This document shows positions 5,821 to 9,074 of a stretch of 9,074 nucleotides of DNA, piece after piece. The stretch is from CAYLSV01 sp964386435 (GTDB taxonomy: Bacteria > Planctomycetota > Phycisphaerae > Tepidisphaerales > Tepidisphaeraceae). The notes under the pieces were generated by a model. That model ran no database searches and had not been told where the DNA came from. It saw nothing but the letters and a program-made list of their open reading frames with translations. A program made the position numbers and the translations under genes. Position 1 is the stretch's first letter. Every line of letters begins with the position of its first letter. The stretch is from positions 1 through 9,074 of the forward strand of contig CAYLSV010000126.1 of the NCBI GenBank assembly GCA_964386435.1, written 5' to 3'.

Positions 5821-6654
5821 TCAGCGACGTCGGACGAGCGACAAAGCCGCGGCGGCGAGAAGGGTGAAGCTGCCGGGTTCGGGGATGACGTCGGCGACGG
5901 CGTCGATCTCGGGGGTGATGCCGCTGCCGATCGGGTTGTCGTTGGTGATGCGGACGAACGAGATGGCGGAGAGTCCGGTGCCGGCGAGGTCGATGCCCAG
6001 ACCGCCGCCGCTGCCGTTGTAGGCGGCGAGGATCTGGCTGAAGGTTTGGCCGGACGCGTCGTAGGCCGGGTCGACGGCGACCGTGAAGTCGGTGGGCACC
6101 GTGCCGGCGGGCAAATCAACGCCGTCAAAGCCGAAGTCGAGCGGCAGATCGACGTCGCCGAAGCCCAGCGTCGGGAACGCCCGGTTGATCGTCTGGTCGG
6201 TTGCGCCGTCGGCGTCGGTGGCGACCTGGACAAAGTTCACGCCGTCGGCGCTGACCTCGACGGTGCCGCCGTCGCCGAAGATGGCGTCGGCCCGCGGGTC
6301 GGGCGGGGTGCCGAAGTCGCTTTGGTAGAAGAAGCCGTTGCCGAAGAGGAGCAGATCGATGCCGAACTGCACGTTCGGCGGGTTGTCGACAACCGGCTCG
6401 TCGAACGAGAGCGTCAGCGAGCCGCCCTCGCCGAGGCTAACGAAGGTGGTCGGGTCGAACGTCGAGTTGAACGGCGTGATCGCCCCGCTGCCGGCGGTCT
6501 GGCGGGTCGGCTCGCCGAGGGCGGCGGCGGGATCGTTCGCGGCGTTGCCGGCAGGGCCGAAGGCGCCGGGCGTGTAGTCGACGACCGAGTCGGCGAACGG
6601 CGAGGCGAGAACGGGTGCGGCGACAAGGGTTGCGGCGAGGAAGATGGGCTTCAT
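5821..6654 (-). CDS. Secreted PEP-CTERM-anchored protein under B12 riboswitch control
   Basis: A 277-residue exported protein. The signal peptide is about residues 1-18. The C-terminus is a full PEP-CTERM signal: PEP at 258-260, a hydrophobic segment FTLLAAAALSLV, and terminal RRR, which directs processing by exosortase and surface or extracellular display. The middle is beta-rich and Asp/Gly-rich with no cysteines: NDPAAALGEPT (40-50), VSLGEGGSLTLSFDE (72-86), FGIDLLLFGNGFF (97-109), VEVSADGVNFVQV (132-144). The pattern 'VSLG-GGSLTLxFD ... DLLLFGNGF ... VSxDGVNFxxV' is, from memory, that of cell-surface proteins encoded in B12-transport loci of several phyla; this needs a database check. A cobalamin riboswitch lies upstream on the same strand, so it is probably made when B12 is scarce, and a corrinoid-binding role is a reasonable inference. 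The ribosome site is weak (AGAAAG, 6666-6661). Confidence 0.88.
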   Translation of the reverse strand: MKPIFLAATLVAAPVLASPFADSVVDYTPGAFGPAGNAANDPAAALGEPTRQTAGSGAITPFNSTFDPTTFVSLGEGGSLTLSFDEPVVDNPPNVQFGIDLLLFGNGFFYQSDFGTPPDPRADAIFGDGGTVEVSADGVNFVQVATDADGATDQTINRAFPTLGFGDVDLPLDFGFDGVDLPAGTVPTDFTVAVDPAYDASGQTFSQILAAYNGSGGGLGIDLAGTGLSAISFVRITNDNPIGSGITPEIDAVADVIPEPGSFTLLAAAALSLVRRR

Positions 6655-6666
6655 CGGAGACTTTCT

Positions 6667-6730
6667 GCCCGGAATCGCGCCGGGCGTTGGCCGTTGATCC
6701 GATGATGCGACGACACGCCAACCGCCGGGC
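6667..6730 (-). promoter_or_regulatory. Possible riboswitch expression platform before the PEP-CTERM start
   Basis: On the minus strand CCGGGC (6672-6667) lies directly before the weak ribosome site AGAAAG and the start codon. It can pair with GCCCGG at 6685-6680 (6 bp, 7-base loop) or with an identical GCCCGG at 6730-6725. GTTGGC (6722-6717) can also pair with GCCAAC (6691-6686). These mutually exclusive stems could switch access to the start site. No T-tract terminator is seen, so control of translation is more likely than of termination. This is inference from pairing by eye. Confidence 0.35.
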
Positions 6731-6828
6731 GGACCGGGGGCGGGGTGGGCCGCCGTCCCGGATCGCGGGGACTGGGCTGAACGCCGGGGTGTTGCTCGCC
6801 GACAATCGGCGGGCGGACCCGGCGCGAC

Positions 6829-7054
6829 AGGCAGGTCTTCCGGCTCGAGGCGTGACCTGAAACGATCATCGTTCGAGGATCATTCCAAGTCGGATCACGC
6901 GCCTTCCCACAAAGGTTCGACCTTTGCAGTGGCACACTCGCGTGACCTCTCGCCCCTCACGGCGGCGCGTCCGCGGCGGAATCGCTGATCGCTCAGCTCA
7001 CCGCCTTCCCGTTTTCACCCGTTCCCCGCGTGATCGGCGGGGGTCGGGCACCTG
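6829..7054 (-). promoter_or_regulatory. Cobalamin (B12) riboswitch
   Basis: Read on the minus strand, the conserved blocks of the cobalamin riboswitch appear in order: AGGTGCCC (7053-7046), GGGTGAAAACGGGAA (7020-7006), a stem GGCGG (7005-7001) with CCGCC (6979-6975) enclosing a GCTGA/TCAGC hairpin with a GCGA tetraloop, GAGGGGCGAGAG, GCCACTG (6933-6927), a perfect 7-bp hairpin CAAAGGT/ACCTTTG (6926-6910), TGGGAAGGC (6909-6901), a peripheral stem GCGTGA (6900-6895) with TCACGC (6855-6850), and the 3' block AGACCTGCC (6838-6830). It senses adenosyl- or other cobalamins and normally lowers expression of the downstream gene. The gene it faces is the PEP-CTERM gene starting at 6654, about 175 bases after the aptamer; the plus-strand MoxR gene is divergent and not its target. 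Confidence 0.92.
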
Positions 7055-7221
7055 TCGTGGCGGAGCGTAGCGGCGGCAACCAAGGGTGCCAAACTTTGCC
7101 GGCGGGCAAAATGCGACACCTTGGGGCGTGGCGTGTGAAGCCGGGTAGACTGCAACGCCGCCGCCGGTCGCGGGAGTCGGGAGCCGAGTTGCCACGCGTT
7201 GCCACGCATGAGGAGTTGACG
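7055..7221. other. Divergent promoter region between the B12 riboswitch and the MoxR gene
   Basis: Must contain the minus-strand promoter for the riboswitch transcript and probably the plus-strand promoter for the MoxR operon. Visible items: an inverted repeat TTTGCC (7095-7100) / GGCAAA (7105-7110), a weak TAGACT -10-like box at 7146-7151 with TTGGGG 19 bases upstream, and a 10-bp direct repeat GTTGCCACGC at about 7190-7209. None is strong enough to name as a promoter. Confidence 0.4.
7210..7215 (+). promoter_or_regulatory. Shine-Dalgarno GAGGAG that fixes the MoxR start
   Basis: GAGGAG lies 6 bases before an in-frame TTG at 7222, the best ribosome site in this stretch. It overlaps a three-codon open frame ATG-AGG-AGT-TGA (7208-7219) in another frame, which may be chance. 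Confidence 0.7.
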
Positions 7222-8229
7222 TTGGACGTTGCCACCGCCCCGCCACCTGCCGACGTCAATGGCCAAGACGTTGCCGCGCCCCGCGGCGATTTGCGCCGGC
7301 TGCGGCCCAAGATCGAGCATTTGCGCGAGAACATCCAGAGCGTGTTCTACGGCCACCCCGACAGCGTCGAGCTGCTGTTGATCGGGTTGTTCGCCCGCGG
7401 CCACGTGCTGATCGAGGACGTGCCGGGCGTCGGGAAAACCGTGCTGGCCAAGAGTTTGGCCAAGAGCATTGACTGCACGTTCAGCCGGTTGCAGCTCACG
7501 CCCGATTTGCTGCCGGCCGACGTGCTGGGGGTGAGCATCTACAACGGCAAAACCGGCGAATTTGACTTTCGCCCGGGCCCGGTGTTCGCGAACATCGTCG
7601 TCGCCGACGAGATCAACCGCACGACGCCGCGGACGCAAAGCGCCTTGCTCGAGGCGATGAGCGAGGAGCAGGTCAGCATCGAGAACACGACACACGAGCT
7701 GGCCCGGCCGTTCATGGTGGTGGCGACGCAGAACCCGTTCGAGTTCGAGGGCACGTACTACCTGCCGGAGAACCAGCTGGATCGGTTCGTGTTGCGGATC
7801 AGCGTCGGCTACCCGCCGCGGAGCGAGGAGCTGCGGGTGCTCACGACCCAGCCCGGCCGGGCGGCACTGGACCGGTTGCAGCCGGTGATGACGGCCGACG
7901 AGGTGGTGCAGGTGCAGGACTTGGTGCCAAGCGTGCGGTTCGACTCGGCCGTGCTGGAATATCTGCTCGACCTCGTGGAGGCAACGCGGCATCACGAGCA
8001 GCTCCACTTGGGCGTCTCGCCGCGGGGAAGTTTGGCGCTGACCGATGCCTGCCGGGCGCGGGCGACGGTGCAGGGGCGGGAGCACGTCGAGCCGGACGAC
8101 GTGAAGCAGATGTTTTTGCCCAGTTGTGCCCACCGGGTAATTAGCAAAAGTTACCTGAGCACCGGCGATGTCAAGGCGACGGCGCGAATCCTGCAGGGCG
8201 TGCTGGACACCGTGTCGGCCCCGAGTTGA
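7222..8229 (+). CDS. MoxR-family AAA+ ATPase
   Basis: A 335-residue cytoplasmic AAA+ ATPase. Walker A is PGVGKT (68-73, Lys72), Walker B is IVVADE (125-130), sensor 1 is ATQNP (168-172), the arginine-finger region is LPENQLDRF (181-189), and sensor 2 is SPRG near residue 271. The AAA lid helices follow to the C-terminus. The segment TPDLLPADVLG (93-103) is typical of MoxR. MoxR proteins act as chaperone-like ATPases that mature or insert metal- or vWA-domain partners; in most genomes they are paired with DUF58 and vWA or transglutaminase genes, as here. The TTG start at 7222 is set by GAGGAG six bases upstream and gives the normal family length. A longer frame back to 7030 would run into the riboswitch and adds a low-complexity Arg-rich tail. 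The downstream DUF58 gene starts 13 bases after the stop, so the two form an operon. Confidence 0.94.
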   Translation: MDVATAPPPADVNGQDVAAPRGDLRRLRPKIEHLRENIQSVFYGHPDSVELLLIGLFARGHVLIEDVPGVGKTVLAKSLAKSIDCTFSRLQLTPDLLPADVLGVSIYNGKTGEFDFRPGPVFANIVVADEINRTTPRTQSALLEAMSEEQVSIENTTHELARPFMVVATQNPFEFEGTYYLPENQLDRFVLRISVGYPPRSEELRVLTTQPGRAALDRLQPVMTADEVVQVQDLVPSVRFDSAVLEYLLDLVEATRHHEQLHLGVSPRGSLALTDACRARATVQGREHVEPDDVKQMFLPSCAHRVISKSYLSTGDVKATARILQGVLDTVSAPS

Positions 8230-8242
8230 GGAGGGGCCGCCC

Positions 8243-9074
8243 ATGCTCCGCCCGGTAAGTGCAACCCGTGCCCGCCCCACCGCGACGCCGATCCGCCGGC
8301 GGCCGAGCTTGGACGTGTCGGTCGTCGGGCTGGTGTTCGCGAGCATGATGATGTTCATGGGCTTGGCGGCGATCAACAGCCAGGTGTCGTTGCTGTTTGG
8401 CGTATTTGGCCTGATGATCGGCGTGTTTCTGGTCAGCGGCGTGATCAGCAAGGCGCTGTTGCGGAAGCTGGAGATGCGGCGGTTGCTGCCCGACCACGCC
8501 ATCGCCGGACGGCCGGTGACGATCAGCTACGCGCTCTCGAACCACAAGCGCGTGTTCCCAATGCTGTCGCTCTCGATCGCCGAGCTCGACGCGGCCGAGG
8601 CGTTCACGCGGCAGCCGCAGGCGTACGTGCTGCACGCGGCGCCGAGGATGACGGCCGTGGTGCCGGTGGAGCTGGTGCCCAAGCGGCGGGGGCTCCACGA
8701 GCTTGGCTTGTACCAGCTCAGCACGAGCTTTCCGTTCGGCTTCATCAAACGGGCGGTGACGCTGCGACTAAACGATTCGCTCTTGGTCTTCCCGCCAATC
8801 GGCGAGTTAGATCCGCGGGTGCTGGCGTTGTTCAGGAGCGCCGAGAGCAGCGGCACCGCCAGCCGGCCGACCGCGGGCGGGCAGGACGAGTTCTTCGGCA
8901 CCCGCGAGTACCGGCCGGGCGACCCGCCCCGCATGATCCACTGGCGCGGCAGCGCTCGGGCGGCGAGTCGTGGGGGGAATTTGGTGACGAAGGAGATGAC
9001 GCACGTCTCGCCGCCGAAGCTGATGGTGGTGGTCGACAACCGCCGGCGCGACGGCAGCCGGGAGGCGGCGGCCG
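8243..9074 (+). CDS. DUF58 protein (3' end outside window)
   Basis: Open from ATG 8243 to the end of the window, 277 codons visible, no stop. A basic N-terminus (about 1-22) is followed by two close hydrophobic segments (about 24-45 and 47-68), then a soluble beta-rich part. The DUF58 core signature is present: EFFGTREYRPGDPPRMIHWR at about 215-234, then LVTKEM and KLMVVVDN, the last being the first strand of a vWA-like fold with the start of its MIDAS-type Asp. It is probably membrane-anchored with the C-terminal domain on one face and works with the MoxR ATPase; the exact role is unknown. AGGAGG (8229-8234) overlaps the MoxR stop and sits 8 bases from the ATG, a strong ribosome site. Further operon members (often vWA and transglutaminase-like proteins) are expected past the edge. 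Confidence 0.94.
   Translation, partial: MLRPVSATRARPTATPIRRRPSLDVSVVGLVFASMMMFMGLAAINSQVSLLFGVFGLMIGVFLVSGVISKALLRKLEMRRLLPDHAIAGRPVTISYALSNHKRVFPMLSLSIAELDAAEAFTRQPQAYVLHAAPRMTAVVPVELVPKRRGLHELGLYQLSTSFPFGFIKRAVTLRLNDSLLVFPPIGELDPRVLALFRSAESSGTASRPTAGGQDEFFGTREYRPGDPPRMIHWRGSARAASRGGNLVTKEMTHVSPPKLMVVVDNRRRDGSREAAA

Noticed and set aside
5700..6233. N-terminal extension of the pseudopilin frame
   Set aside because: Would put over 170 low-complexity residues before a prepilin leader and overlap the PEP-CTERM gene in another frame.
6046..6705. Plus-strand frame opposite the PEP-CTERM gene
   Set aside because: No motif, Arg/Gly/Val-rich, antisense to a gene with signal peptide and PEP-CTERM.
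7030..7221. N-terminal extension of the MoxR gene
   Set aside because: Overlaps the riboswitch 5' end and lacks a ribosome site; GAGGAG plus TTG at 7222 gives the normal length.
7015..8502. 495-codon minus-strand frame opposite the MoxR gene
   Set aside because: Composition artefact; overlaps the complete AAA+ ATPase and part of the riboswitch.

Overview
The window is high-GC DNA with the look of a Planctomycetota genome, most likely Phycisphaerae. The grounds are a PEP-CTERM protein next to a pseudopilin with an H-X9-DG motif, a run of small lipoproteins, GTG and TTG starts, and a MoxR/DUF58 pair. This placement is inference: there is no rRNA or other direct marker. Two assembly gaps (100 Ns at 1091-1190, 11 Ns at 4906-4916) both fall inside repeats.

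Left part (1-4755). A minus-strand lipoprotein gene (95-1048) is divergent from a tight plus-strand operon, and the space between them holds an 11-bp tandem array broken by the first gap. The operon has two LpoB-like lipoproteins (1363-1974, 1971-2549), a TPR-containing lipoprotein resembling COG3014 (2549-3751) and mutY (3748-4755). Every junction overlaps (ATGA, TAATG, GTGA), so the four genes are probably translationally coupled. The lipoprotein trio suggests envelope or peptidoglycan-synthase control. MutY is a complete adenine glycosylase with its [4Fe-4S] ligands and appears to be a passenger.

Middle part (4756-7054, minus strand). Reading leftward there is a cobalamin riboswitch (about 7054-6829), a long leader, a secreted PEP-CTERM protein (6654-5821), and an H-X9-DG pseudopilin (5699-4974). 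Two copies of a 74-bp palindromic element (about 85% identical, same orientation) flank the pseudopilin gene. The most interesting reading is a B12-controlled cell-surface unit, perhaps for corrinoid capture, in which a PEP-CTERM-anchored protein plays the part that surface lipoproteins play in Bacteroides B12 loci. The riboswitch is well supported; the capture role is inference.

Right part (7055-9074). A divergent promoter region leads into a MoxR-family AAA+ ATPase (7222-8229, TTG start with a strong Shine-Dalgarno) and a DUF58 protein (8243 onward) cut by the window end. This is the start of a standard MoxR-DUF58 operon.
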